Source: Theristus sp. LFF4_11 (Eukaryota; Nematoda; Chromadorea; Monhysterida; Xyalidae). From it: a stretch of 64,000 nucleotides of DNA. This document shows positions 46,301 through 57,772 of the stretch, piece after piece. The stretch covers positions 41,277-105,276 of the forward strand of contig JASANC010002876.1 of assembly GCA_030248135.1 (NCBI GenBank), in the 5' to 3' direction. The position numbers were made by a program, and so were the translations under genes. Under the pieces are notes generated by a model that saw only the letters and a list, made by a program, of their open reading frames with translations, was not told the DNA's origin and did no database searches. Positions within the stretch are counted from its first letter, which is position 1. Each line of letters starts with the position of its first letter.

Positions 46301-47487
46301 CTTTGTGTAAGCAGTGAGAAACTTTTTTGCTTCACAACTATTTTCAAGTTTCTGATGTGGTACACACGGATACAAGTACATAAGAGCCATATTTTTGCGC
46401 CGTTTATTTATTATTTCGGTTGCACATGGTAGCCCTCTTATTTTTTGACAAACGAAACTATTACATTCGATGAATTTCGAGCAAACAGTAACATAAAACT
46501 ACCAAATTAAAGATTACATCTTCGATCACTGACACTGCTTTGCCATGGACAAAGCGTTGCGCAGATGCATGCATTGGCGAAGGCAATGTTCTCTTCTTGT
46601 GGCGAAGGCAATGTCTCCTTTTCGTGGCGAACGCAATGGCTCACGGAATGGACGGTTCAGCCAATATCCACACTCCTCCTACAACAATCTACAGGACTTT
46701 GGTACCTTCGGGTTTTTTTGGAACTGGGGGAGGAGGGTGAAAATCAACGGAAGACAATACCTTTTTGTCACTGGTATGTACCTACATAGCTGTGCGTACG
46801 TCATCAACAATAAAGCTTATGTGCTTATCTGCAGCAACGCTTTGAAGTCTCTGAATTAGGTTGAATGATTTGAAACGAATGATTGGTGATTTGTTTGGTT
46901 TGGCAATCTGGTTTGGTTTTGGTGTTCTTTTTCTGAATATTTGAAAAATTCTGCGGTAAAACGATGCAATTGGCAATTGCAATTCTGCGCATCGTTGAGA
47001 AATGATGCTCAGAGCAAAAAAAAGACATTAAACAAGCACAAAAACCATTTTTGTCGTGTTTTTGAAATTTGCAGAAACCAAATTTCATTTGCAGAATTTT
47101 TTTACCAAATTTCTGCAAATTGCAGAACCGACTTTTTGAAAGAAAACCTAGGTCTGTCCCGTGAGTCCCACAAAATGAGACCTTGCGTTCCCTAATGCCT
47201 CTGCGATACACTTTGTCCTGGGCAAACCAGTATCAGCGATCTGAAGTCTGATCGTTATTTTAGTGGTTTTAGTGGTCGCTAAATGCCCGAAATATCGCAA
47301 ATGTTGTCTACAAAGTACATGTGCAACCGAAATAGTGAATAAACGGCGCAAAAATATGGCTCTTATGTACTTGTATCCGTGTGTACCACATCAGAGACTT
47401 GAAAAGGTTGTCGAGCCAAGTCTTTCACTGCTTACACAAGGCCATATTCCTCCTTTTATATGCGTCTCCCGCATTTTTAGATAATAT
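43327..47487 (-). mobile_element. Composite satellite-bearing element, copy 1 (4.2 kb)
   Basis: Read from 47487 down: a TA-rich foldback (ATATTATCTAAAAATGCGGG at both its ends, 46254-47487); one ~150-bp unit near 45900-46100; an array of satellite units (43615-45832); and a conserved end piece finishing CGCATCCGCATGAT. The same order occurs at 51799-54417 on the other strand. AATAAA flanks both sides (43321-43326 and 47488-47493), a possible 6-bp target duplication. The element ends 51 bp before the ATG of membrane-protein gene A. Confidence 0.75.
43615..45832 (+). repeat. Satellite array with alternating long and short units
   Basis: Units share GTTTCCTGGGGTAATTTCA, TTTTTGCCCCGACCCTTTTT and GGGCAAAAATTGGGCA. 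Long units add GGTTTTGACCTGGTTTCAAA and TCGCCCTTTCAATTTTTGTC; short ones go straight to TTTTTGTCTAAAGTTGTTTC. The two forms alternate, giving a higher-order repeat of roughly 275-290 bp. Confidence 0.9.
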
Positions 47488-47538
47488 AATAAACTTCTTT
47501 TCAGTATTATTGTTTTCGTTAATTCAGTTCACCAAAAA

Positions 47539-48913
47539 ATGGCGACCTCAATAGAGCACTCCAGCGCAACTTCCGTGTCCACTGACGGAACGGCACCAGT
47601 CACTTTCAACGGCTTCATACGTCAAAAGCTGAATTCAATTGTCGCCAGCAAGCTGGCACAACCAATGCGCACACTGTCGCTGCCGAATCCACTGACCAAG
47701 CGTTCCGTGTTTCCTGCTGTCATACCCGACGAGTTGCGAGAGTTTTTCAACAAAATTTTCGACCCAACTGCCGAGCGCTATCAATTTCCGAATGCCGCTG
47801 TTTATCCCATGCGAAAGTTGCTGCCGCACCGGTTCTCGGCCCATTTGCTGACCGCAAAAGAGCTGACGAACAACAGAAAACACTGCTGCAACGAGCGAAC
47901 GGCCGAATACTTTGAGCTTCGCGAGCAGCTGTACGTGCGCGTCGGTTGCTCCGTTGCCGGCATCGAATTGGCATTCATATTGACCTGCCTCCTGTTCAAC
48001 TTGATCCATTACGGCCATTATCTGCCAAAATACCAGCCGGTTGGTGTCGGCGTCTCAGCGGACGATCAGACGCCGCTGACGGTGTTTCTGTTGACGCTGG
48101 CGCAGATCTTTGTCGCTGTCGTATTTGAAGTCGGTCTTTTGGCGCGTGACTTTTTTTAAAAGATGTTTTGCTCTTGTATTGTGGATTTATTGAAACGTGT
48201 CCGAACTAAAATGACGTCATTTGCTTTAAAAACGCCCGTTTGTCAAAGTACAGGCACTAAAATGTCAGTTTGGTGTGACTGATTTGACATTCACCATTTG
48301 TTTACGGAAAGAAAATCGGCTAAACGGAAAGACTGGTTTGCTGTGAACGGCAAGCGCATGTTTGGCGGCACATGACGTCATTTCAGTAGGACACGTTTAA
48401 AAAAATAGGTCATAGAACGATTCCAACTTTTTTGACCGAACCGCTCGCAGACAATCTTCCTCGGCAGCTTGCTGTGCGACCGCTTGCGCCCGTTGATCCG
48501 TGTGCAGCCGCTGTTTCAACTGTGCGTCGCGTCGGTGTTGCTGTTGAATGCGACGTTTCAATTGTCGGTGGACTACGGCGGTGCCGAGGACGTTCATTAC
48601 TTCGCCGCTTACAACCCCCCGTTGTTGCGTGCGCTTGCGTGGCTCTCACTGATCTTCATTCCAACTGAACTGGCGTTCTACATGGTGACAAAGCCGCTGG
48701 CCAACTACCTCAGAGATTATGAAGTGTATCGGTTGGTTATTCAAAAACCATTGTTGCATAATTTGCAAATTTCGTCAAGAAACATGAAATCCCGAGGTTT
48801 CTTTCAGACAAGAACTGGTGAAGCGAATGTGGATCCGACATAAAGAGTCTCTGTATCACGTTGTTCACATTGCCGTGACTTTTTTGGAGCAGAAAAAGCA
48901 AAATGGCAAATAA
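47539..48913 (+). CDS. Four-pass membrane protein, paralogue A (325 aa, unrecognised family)
   Basis: Exons 47539-48129, 48451-48731 and 48808-48913 sum to 978 nt with phases 0 and 2. A soluble N-terminal ~140 residues contains the family motif FDPTAERYQFP. Then come four hydrophobic segments: about 144-167 (GCSVAGIELAFILTCLLFNL), 180-205 (TVFLLTLAQIFVAVVFE), 216-238 (FQLCVASVLLLNATFQLSV) and 256-280. SVDYGG, AYNPPLLRALAW and RDYEVYR are shared with paralogues B and C. The short C-terminal tail is basic and ends at 48913. Two acceptor-like sites (TTTTCAG near 47505, TTCAG at 47529) precede the ATG, suggesting a 5' UTR exon or trans-splicing. AATAAA lies near 49346. The fold suggests an integral membrane protein with both ends on the same side. 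I do not recognise the family and assign no function. Confidence 0.85.
48177..48412 (-). mobile_element. CRE-bearing MITE, copy 3 (gene A intron 1)
   Basis: 236 bp in reverse orientation relative to the laminin copies, starting TATTGTGGATTTATTGAAAC. Both TGACGTCA sites are intact. Confidence 0.85.
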
Positions 48914-50017
48914 CAGGGGCATGTGGTTTTTGGTCAGCCGAATGATTTTTTCAATGAGAAATTGCAACAAGTTCATGGCGTGTTCTTTTTTAATGCAGTT
49001 TGGTTAACACTGTATGTATTTATGTTTCTGTTTAATATGCTGTCATTGACTGCTATGCAAATGGCATGCGATCAAAAAAATTTACTTTCAAGGAATTCAT
49101 CCGTCATAAAAAATTGCGTTTCCTTCTTCACGTTCTGTACCAGTTTTTAGGTCAAATTATCACGTGCTCATGATACAGTGTCGACGTTATAATGAATATG
49201 ATTGAATGATTCAGGGCCCATAATGAAGAAGTAAACTTCTAAATGATCTGTTCTGCCTCGGGTAAATTGCTAAACTGCAAAAATTACTTAAATTTTTTAA
49301 TGTAATAATTTGAATGTGTATCATGTTCCGTTAACCCCCATCTAATAAATCATGGCAAAAATTATCGCCATTTATTTTTCACCGCACTTAAAAAAACAAA
49401 ACAAAAAACGCATACAAAAAAGGCAAAAAATAAACTCCGAACCACTACATTGTTTAGTGGCGTCTGCATTATTGCCGACGTTTTAATCACAGCAAATTGT
49501 CAAGTCAACCAACAAAGTTTGGAGCCTTGAGCAAGATACGACTGTTATTATACAATTTCAAAAGCGTCTTCCCAACTGCAGGTGCGTCTTACGCGAGTTC
49601 GTATGCATGTATAAATTTCGTTTTCATCTGACGACAGTCATAAATACCTTGCCCTGCTGGATGTTTGCTGGTTGCTCTGGGCGTCCGTCTTTTGATTCGT
49701 CGCAAAAACAGTGTGTAGGTTACGAGCACACGCTGTTGCACGACAACAAAACGCGTTTTTGATCTTGAAAAATTCAACTTTTGCACGGATTTTGCGCGAT
49801 GCCAGAAGATACGTGTAACTGTCGTGTGCGTGCCTGTGCTTTGACATTATGTAACCGTGTGATGAAATTAAAACATGAAATGCGCATTATTGCGATTGTT
49901 TTTGAGCGAAAATGGTTTTTACTTAAGAAACTGCTCCAAATGATCACTGATCAGTGATTTAGATTTGGGAACGATCAAAAAATTTGAAACACCGTTGATT
50001 GAAATTCAACTGAAAAC
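48914..50017. other. Intergenic between paralogues A and B
   Basis: A/T-rich with no repeats or exons recognised; it should include the gene A 3' UTR (AATAAA near 49346) and the gene B promoter. Confidence 0.4.
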
Positions 50018-53000
50018 ATGGTGGCCAATTCCAAAGTCATGAAAGACAATGACGATGAAGGCAGCGAAAATGACGGATATGAAGACAAGGACAGGTGAGA
50101 ACGAAAATGCGAACCTTTTTACAAACCCAATATGGCGTTGATGTGTTCACTGTGATTGGTGTGTATACCTATGTAACCATTGCATTGGAGTTCTCTACCG
50201 GTATTTTGAACAATAAACAAGATTCACAGCGACATCAACAGCATATTTTAAAAAAACTTTTGTTTTCAGTGGTGTTTCCGTGGAGAACGAGGCAACAGCA
50301 GCCACCGACGACCCTGACAAACCACTGCACTGTGTCCGGCGCAGTGTGCAGCTGCTGCAGTTCGGTCAGCGTCCGCACGACACTCAGCTAACACTAGAAG
50401 TGCCAGGTTCAGTGCGCGAAATGCTGGTCATCGATGATTTCGATCCGAAGAAACCCGAGTACCAATTGGCGAAACCGATTCGTCGGGCAGCGGCGTGGCT
50501 CATGAGAAAGCGCTACGGTGACGATTATTTCGTGAAACTCGGCACAAAAGAAGACGACTATTTTGTTGAGAACGACGCTTTCTATCTCCTGTTGGGCGTC
50601 ATCGTGGCCGCCGTTGAGCTGTCGTTCATTGTGTTCTGTCTGTTAGTGAACGTCATCCACTTCGGCGTCAACATTCCCGCGTACAACAGTCGCACAGCGC
50701 AACGCAATCAGACGCCGCTGCTCATACTGTTGCTGACGTTGATTGAAATCGGTGTAGCCGCCGTGTTTGAGGTTTGGTGGCATTCTGAGTGATTTGATCC
50801 GCTTTGCGTTTCAATACGTTTCTTTTTCATAGTTCACAAACAACTTGCTGAACTTCCATAACAGAATGCAAAATTTGAGGGGTTAGACTACAGTCTACTC
50901 GGGGGATCGAGCCCCGCCGAGGGGTGTATAGGCACTTAATGACAGAGAAAACTCGACGGGTGTCCTACTACTCAATGGCGTTCAGTGCGCTTCTCAGGGT
51001 TCGCCATGGCTAAAAACATCGCCTAAAATCCCAGCAACAACAACAACAACAACAACTTCCATTACAGAATGCAAATGTTGAAGAGGTTGCACAAAAAGTG
51101 CCGTGTTTGCCTGTGCAGAGCGTCTTTCTCGCGGCGCTGCTGACGATTCGACTGCGGCGGCGTCTGAACGTGCACGGAGTGTTCCAGATGGGCATGGCCG
51201 CAGTGTTGATGGTGAACGCAACGTTTGCGCTGTGCATCGACGTCGGCCCCGCGGACGATGCGTACTACTACGCGGCCTACAACCCGGCCGCCATCCGAAT
51301 GCTCTGTGTGCTCTCGTATGCGTTCGTCCTCGTTGAGTGTCTGCTGTTCGTGGCGCTCCGTCCTGCCATCTGCTACCTCCGAGACTACGAGATCTACAGG
51401 TGATGTTGAAAACTTTCGAAAAAAATTATAAACTGAAAAATCAGAAATAAATACAAAAAACTTTGAAAGTTTTCTTTCAAACGAATAAAAACATGAAAAA
51501 ATTAATCGACCGAGTATATCCGTTGGCGATCCATTGGTGGGTTTTTTAAAGCGTGCTTTGTTACAGTACGCTCTTCAATTCTTATGAAATGTGCGTTTTG
51601 CAGAGAAGAAGTGATGAAAGCGATGTTCCTGAACGAGCAGAAGTGCTTCTTCAACATGGTCAACAGCACGTTGCGCGCATTGGAGCAGCACGCGCCAGAG
51701 AAACTCATGGCACTAGCCACGTTCAATCAAACGACAAAAGAGAAGGACAGCGATGCTGAATCGCAAAAAGACTCGAAAATCACAAACCCAACAAAGGTAT
51801 ATTATCTAAAAATGCGGGAGACGCATATAAAAGGAGGAATATGGCTTTGTGTAAGCAGTGAGAGACTTGGCTCGACAACTCTTTTCAAGTCTCTGATGTG
51901 GTACACACGGATACAAGTACATAAAAGCCATATTTTTGCGCCGTTTATTCACTATTTCGGTTGCACATGTACTTTGTAGACAATTAAAACTTCAACATTT
52001 GCGGTATTTCGGGCATTTAGCGACCACTAAAACCACTAAAATAACGATCAGACTTCAGATCGCTGATACTGGTTTGCCCAGAACAAAGTGTATCGCAGAG
52101 GCATTGCGTACGTTAGCAACGATAAAACCACATGAAACAATGTTTTGCAGTCTCTGATTTTTCTGTTTTTGCACAGAATTTACAGATTGTTAATTTACAG
52201 AAGTTCTGCACAGAATTTGCACAGAATTTCGCACATGATGTGATTTCGAACTAAACTGGAAAGGACAGTGAAAAATAATTTTAAAACTGTTTTACACTTT
52301 TCAGTAAAACAAACGCGGCGCAAAAATATAGCTTTTATGTACTTGTGTCCGCGTGTACCACATCAGAGACTTGAAAAGAGTTGTCGAGCCAAGTCTCTCA
52401 CTGCTTACACAAAGCCATATTCCTCCTTTTATATGCGTCTCCCGCATTTTTAGATAATATTCTGACTTTTACATGAGCCCCGAAGGTCGGACCAAAATCA
52501 CAATACGTTGGTCACACATTCTTCTAAATCCCGGACAACTCAGGTTTTCATTTTTCGTTTTTAGGCCAATTTCGCCTATGCTATTTCTACGGCCGATTCG
52601 CCCAAAATCGTCACGATTCAGTACCTAGAATTGCTCACATAAGAAAACTGACCCAAAAGCCGTGATCGGCGCAATGAATTACCATGGAAAATACCGATTT
52701 CTTGTTTTTCATTTCTTGGACGGTTTCACTAAATTCGACGGCCGATTCGCCCGACATCGTCACGATTCAGTATGTAGAGGTGCTCACACAAGAAAACTAA
52801 CCCAAAATCCGTGATCAGCGCATTGAATTACCCTGGAAAACACCGTTTTCCTGTTTTTCATTTCTGGACCGATTTCGCCAATTTCCACGGACGATTCGCC
52901 CGAAATCGTCACGATTCCGTATATAGAGTTGCTCACATAAAAAAACTAACCCAAATTCCGTGATCAGTGCATTGAATTACCATGGAAAACACCGTTTTCT

Positions 53001-56000
53001 TGTTGTTCATTTCTGGACTGATTTCGCCAATTTCCACGGCCGATTCGGCCGAAATCGTCACGATTCAGTGTATAGAGTTGCTCACATAAAAAAACTAACC
53101 CAAAATCCGTGATCAGCGCATTGAATTACCCTGGAAAACTTCGTTTTCTTGTTTTTCATTTCTGGACCGATTTCGCCAATTTCCACGGCCGATTCGGCCG
53201 AAATCGTCACGATTCAGTGTATAGAGTTGCTCACATAAAAAAACTAACCCAAAATCCGTGATCAGCGCATTGAATTACCCTGGAAAACTTCGTTTTCTTG
53301 TTTTTCATTTCTGGACCGATTTCGCCAATTTCCACGGCCGATTCGGCCGAAATCGTCACGATTCAGTGTATAGAGTTGCTCACATAAAAAAAACTAACCC
53401 AAAATCCGTGATCAGCGCATTGAATTACCCTGGAAAACTTCGTTTTCTTGTTTTTCATTTCTGGACCGATTTCGCCAATTTCCACGGCCGATTCGGCCGA
53501 AATCGTCACGATTCAGTGTATAGAGTTGCTCACATAAAAAAACTAACCAAAAATCCGCGATCAGCGCATTGAATTACCCTGGAAAACTTTGTTTTCTTGT
53601 TTTTCATTTCTGGACCGATTTCGCCAATTTTCACGGCTGATTCGTCCGAAATCGTCACGATTCAGTATCTAGAGATGCTCAGGGCAAAAAATTAACTTAA
53701 TTTCCAAAATCTCCGGATGGAATTACCCCAGGAAACATTTTTGTTCGACTGTGAAAATGCCGCAAGTAAAAATTGAAAGCGCGAACACATGTAACCAGGT
53801 CAAAACCTACGAACCTTTAAAAATGCCCAATTTTTTACCCAAAAAAAGGTTGGAGCAAAAAAATAGCTAGATTTTCAAAATCTGCAGATGAAATTACCCC
53901 AGGAAACTTTTTTATTCGGTTATGGAACAACTTCAGACAAAAATTGAAAGGGCGAACACTTAAAACCCGGTGAAAACCCTGCGAACTTTTAAAAATGCCC
54001 AATTTTTTACCCAAAAACATGGTCTGGGCAAAAAATTAACCCAATTTTCAAAATCTCCGGGTGGAATTACCCCAGGAAACATTTTTGTTCGGCTATGAAA
54101 ATGCCCCAGTTAAAAATTGAAAGTGCGAACACATCTTGATGACATAGCTGAAAAAAAAGGAGAAACAAGTAACCAAGATTTCAGAATAGGTTTTTCGTGT
54201 CTACAACGGACGCAAAGAAGTCTGGTGGAATTTTCTCTTCGGCACAGTTAGCAACCACTGCAGGTCTCTTCGTGTGCACAGTAACAAGTTTCCAGCATGT
54301 ATGTTCGTTGCTGTAGGACAACGCGTAAATTTTGAAAACCCGCGCAGGTCCATATTCAGCCATATAATGCGTGATGCGCTGTCCGCTCGCTGGCGCTCGC
54401 TCGCGCATCCGCATGATTGTAGTAACACAGTTTAGAACCAGTACCGAAGATAAGAGGGGGGTGGGGCGGAGGCGTACCCTCCTGCACGAGCTCGTGCCTC
54501 ATGACACCCGCTCTCTAAAACCTGGCAGCCCCGCCCGTGGGTACCATCATCGCTTCATAAACTTGACGCCCCTCCCCCAATGGATACGCCCTACCTAAAA
54601 ATGTCTGTCATGCACCTAAAATCTTAAATTGAATTGAATTGAATCTTTGGGTGCTGTTTAAAAAGAGTTTGCATCGGTGTGTGATTGACTGCATTACAGT
54701 TGACTGTGGTTGATGAAACAGTGCTGCAAAACACAAACACGTCTGACTCCGATGTCAGCCATAAACAGCTCGACAGCGATGAACAAGTCAGTTATCTTGC
54801 ATGTTCCAAATTATTATCGAGCTGAAACAAACAAAACTCATTCCGTAAATCATTTTAAGACACCGTCGCAAACAGCAGCTGCCAGTGCTGACGCATTCTG
54901 CAGTGGCCCAGCCAACTCCACGTTGATGCCGAATGCACCAGAGCAGAAGAGAAATGTGGAAACGCCCGTGAAGAAGGAGCGAATGAAGGTGCAAAAGAAA
55001 CGCCGCAGCAAACGTGCCGAACCGGAGTTTAGCTCAGACTCATCAGCAGACGATGCGCTGCCGGTGGCGACCGTTGATCTTAGCGCGCTGCCCGAACAAA
55101 AATCAAAATCGACACCACACCCTGTGAACGAGGTAAGCGCAACAACTTTTTCGTGCTGTTTGTCTATTATTGTGAATTTATTCAAACGTGTCCGGACTAA
55201 AATGACGTCATTTGCTTTAAAAAACGCCCGTTTGTCAAAGTACAGGCACTAAAATGTGTGACTGACCATTTGTTTACGGGAAAAAATCGGCTAAACGGAA
55301 AGTCTGGTTTGCTGTGAACGGCAGGCGCATATTTGGCAGCACATGACGTCATTTCAGTGGGACACGTTTAAAAAAAAGCCATATCTAAAAATGTGGAAGG
55401 CGCTTATAAAAATTTGTGTAAGCAGTGTATAAAAATGCGTAAGTGATTTGTGTAAGCAGTGATAGACATGCTGCCACATTACCTTGAGAATCCTTTATCA
55501 AATCAAAAGTCAACGGTAAAACACACTTTCAGGAAGCAAATGTTGAAACGGAAGTTGCGCAGCATCTAACTTCTGGTAAGATTGAAACCGTGGACACTCC
55601 AGTGAATGGCGAACAAGAAACTAAGGATGTTGAAAATCTGAAAACAGTCTCCAAAGTTGAAAAGAAGGAGAAAAACACTGGAGAAACAATTGATGAGACT
55701 CTGGAGAAGAATTACGACGATTTCACCAAAGTTGATGTTTCCAAGAAAAACATCTCGAACTTGGTTTCAAGTGAATCGCTTGCAAAGCCATATAAATCAC
55801 ACGACGATTTGGTATCCGAAAAATCATCCGATCTCGAGTTAGCGCTTTCAACGCCAGGTGAACTGAAGCATTTTGAAACCATAAACGACATTAGCCTCGT
55901 GGCACAAGCCACTGATTCAGACCACGCAGAAGCTGCAGCTGAAAATCAGCCTGACGCGTCGAGTGGAGACGAAAAAGAAGAAACCTGTTCTGATGATGAA

Positions 56001-57772
56001 ACTCCAAATGATCCCGAAAACAATGTTCCTCCGATTGCTTGCACTACGTTGGGCTCGGACAGTCCTGACAGCAAGCCAGAGGTTCAGAAACGTCATTCAA
56101 CGATTTCCGTTGATTCCGAAGGCTCGCACTGCGACAGTGATTCCGTTGAGCCGGCAGCAGAGGCCGAAAGTGCCGGGCGTTCTCAATCCAGACGAGAACC
56201 GATCGACACGAAAGCGATCCTGCAGCTCGCCACTGATCCCTCGTCGACGGCCACCAAAGCCGCTCACCTGTCCGGCGTTGTGTTCACCGTTGACACTGCA
56301 GACAGTATGCTGCAACAGGACAGCCACGACGACGACATCGACTTGATGAGCGAGTGCAAAATTGACACGCTTGGCTCGTCAGACGCGAGTGATCGCTCAT
56401 CCAGCTCGGAGACCTCGCCGCTGGCTGACTATGCGCACTATCGATCCGTGTTCCATCACGACAATCTGTCCGACCCCTCAGCGGCGGACAGCATTCAAAC
56501 CCTTAGTGAACTGCAGTTACACACCATGAACCCGTACGCACCGCTGCCCGTCAACTACAACAACGGCAGCTTTCTCTCGCCCATTCTCGAGTCGCCCGGA
56601 TCGACGAATAGCTCCGTCGTGTCGTCGACCACCGATACGAACAGAGAAACATCGGACGATGAAGAACACCAGCAGGGGACTATGGCGAAGATCTCCATGC
56701 AATGCCAACCGTCTTCTTCGCCGCGCAGTAGCAACAAAGCTGTTGACAGTGAAGTGAAACACGATGGTAGCAGTTCAGAAACTGGCACACCGGAACCACC
56801 AATGGACAGCAATCAGCCAATGGTGCTGTCGATCACGCACTTCGACAGCTCGTCTGAGAATGAACAACGTGAAGACGTCAGCAAACCGAATATCAACATG
56901 GAAAACTCGAGGGAATCAAATGTCTTAGATGTGACACTGACAGAAGAGCAAGATTCGAAATGCGTTATGCAAACTGTAAACGCTGAGCAGGAAGAATTGG
57001 CTAGACCACCGACGCCAGAGCCACCAGGTTCAGATGAGACTGAAAATGATGTGAGAACAATAAGGGTGACCTATTACACGTCATCAGAAGACGAAATACA
57101 GCGAGAAAATCACCAAGACGAAGCGATGCTTGTGGATAGCGCAACAACGAACATTGTAATTGCAGAAAGCACGACAGAGAATGATCCTCGAGATGAAGAA
57201 TCAATCACCGACACTAAACCAGAAGTTACTGTAACTTCCACTGCTACTGAATCAGATCAAGCAGTTGATGTGATCAATAATTCTTTGTTGCAGGAAAAAC
57301 TGAACAATTCAACAACAGTCAATTGTGAGTTCTTGCTTTTTTCTCTACCCCAATTGTTCTTTCTGTTAATGGTTTAATTACTTCAGCGCTATCCGATACG
57401 CGCGCACAACCAAACACAGAGCAGCTCAACGGGGCGACAACGTCAACAGAGGATGCCCAAGGGCGAATGTTTGTGATCACCATGCAACAGTCCGCTCCAA
57501 CCTATGCTCCGTTGGTGTTGCGGCTGTCGCGCGATTCAACTGAGCAACTGATCACCAGTGATAACCAATCAGAGCACAAACAGGTGATATCGCGGAAGCA
57601 AACGTTTTCTGCTGAAATATGAGTTGCAAAGCTCAACTACATGCAATTTTTTCTCTTTTTTCAGGAACCAAGCCAAAACAACGGTGAACTTTCAGTTGGC
57701 GTGACAACTGTGAGCATTGCAGATTATGACTCACATGTCAAAGTGAATGAATCAACTGAACTTAATGAGTGA
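50018..57772 (+). CDS. Four-pass membrane protein, paralogue B, with long acidic tail (1169 aa)
   Basis: Nine exons: 50018-50094, 50270-50771, 51119-51399, 51604-51796, 54700-54786, 54860-55132, 55533-57324, 57387-57583 and 57665-57772. They sum to 3510 nt and phases agree at all joins. Exons 1-4 match paralogues A and C: FDPKKPEYQLA, the hydrophobic segments VIVAAVELSFIVFCLLVNVI, TPLLILLLTLIEIGVAAVFE, GMAAVLMVNATFALCIDV and the segment before RPAICYLRDYEIYR. Exon 3 is exactly 281 nt, as in paralogue A. Exons 5-9 encode about 820 residues of Ser/Asp/Glu-rich, low-complexity sequence with one basic patch (KKERMKVQKKRRSKR), predicted disordered. The tail could instead be a separate gene, but there is no ATG in frame at 54700 and the phase-0 junction fits. 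Intron 4 (2.9 kb) is almost wholly a composite repeat. AATAAA lies near 57887. Confidence 0.75.
50880..51058 (+). mobile_element. tRNA-derived SINE with (AAC)n tail, copy 2 (gene B intron 2)
   Basis: It shares GGGGGATCGAGCCCCGCCGA (box-B-like), GTGTATAGGCACTTAATGAC and the AAC-repeat tail with the copy at 43112-43318, in opposite orientation. The box-A part is altered or missing. The tail ends about 60 bp before exon 3. Confidence 0.7.
52490..53690 (+). repeat. ~150-bp tandem repeat, about eight units
   Basis: Units contain CCGATTTCGCCAATTTCCAC, GAAATCGTCACGATTCAGT and GATCAGCGCATTGAATTACC. Central units are nearly identical. The period is about 150 bp, so a reading frame can stay open across copies (53258-53572). 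One diverged unit is at 45900-46100. Confidence 0.95.
53690..54135 (-). repeat. Satellite array, copy 2 (about three units, reversed)
   Basis: Same sequence family as 43615-45832 on the opposite strand (GAATTACCCCAGGAAAC, AAAATGCCCAATTTTTTACC). Confidence 0.85.
55168..55377 (-). mobile_element. CRE-bearing MITE, copy 4 (gene B intron 6)
   Basis: 210 bp with an internal deletion of about 20 bp relative to the others; both terminal TGACGTCA sites remain. It is followed by a worn fragment of the composite element's foldback (ATATCTAAAAATGTGG, GTGTAAGCAGTG) to about 55475. Confidence 0.8.

Larger units (their letters stand above)
51799..54417 (+). mobile_element. Composite satellite-bearing element, copy 2 (2.6 kb, gene B intron 4)
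   Basis: The order is: foldback (51799-52462, inverted arms of about 150 bp starting ATATTATCTAAAAATGCGGG); ~150-bp tandem units (52490-53690); satellite (53690-54135); end piece finishing CGCATCCGCATGAT at 54417. It mirrors 43327-47487. The insertion begins directly after the GT of the exon 4 donor, so its first bases supply donor positions +3 to +6. Confidence 0.8.

Noticed and set aside
53258..53572. 104-codon repetitive open frame
   Set aside because: It lies in a tandem repeat whose unit is about 150 bp, so the open frame follows from unit length; no start context or splice partners.
55657..56346. Alternative plus-strand frames (61 and 127 codons) inside the gene B tail exon
   Set aside because: They are out-of-frame shadows of the 595-codon acidic frame.
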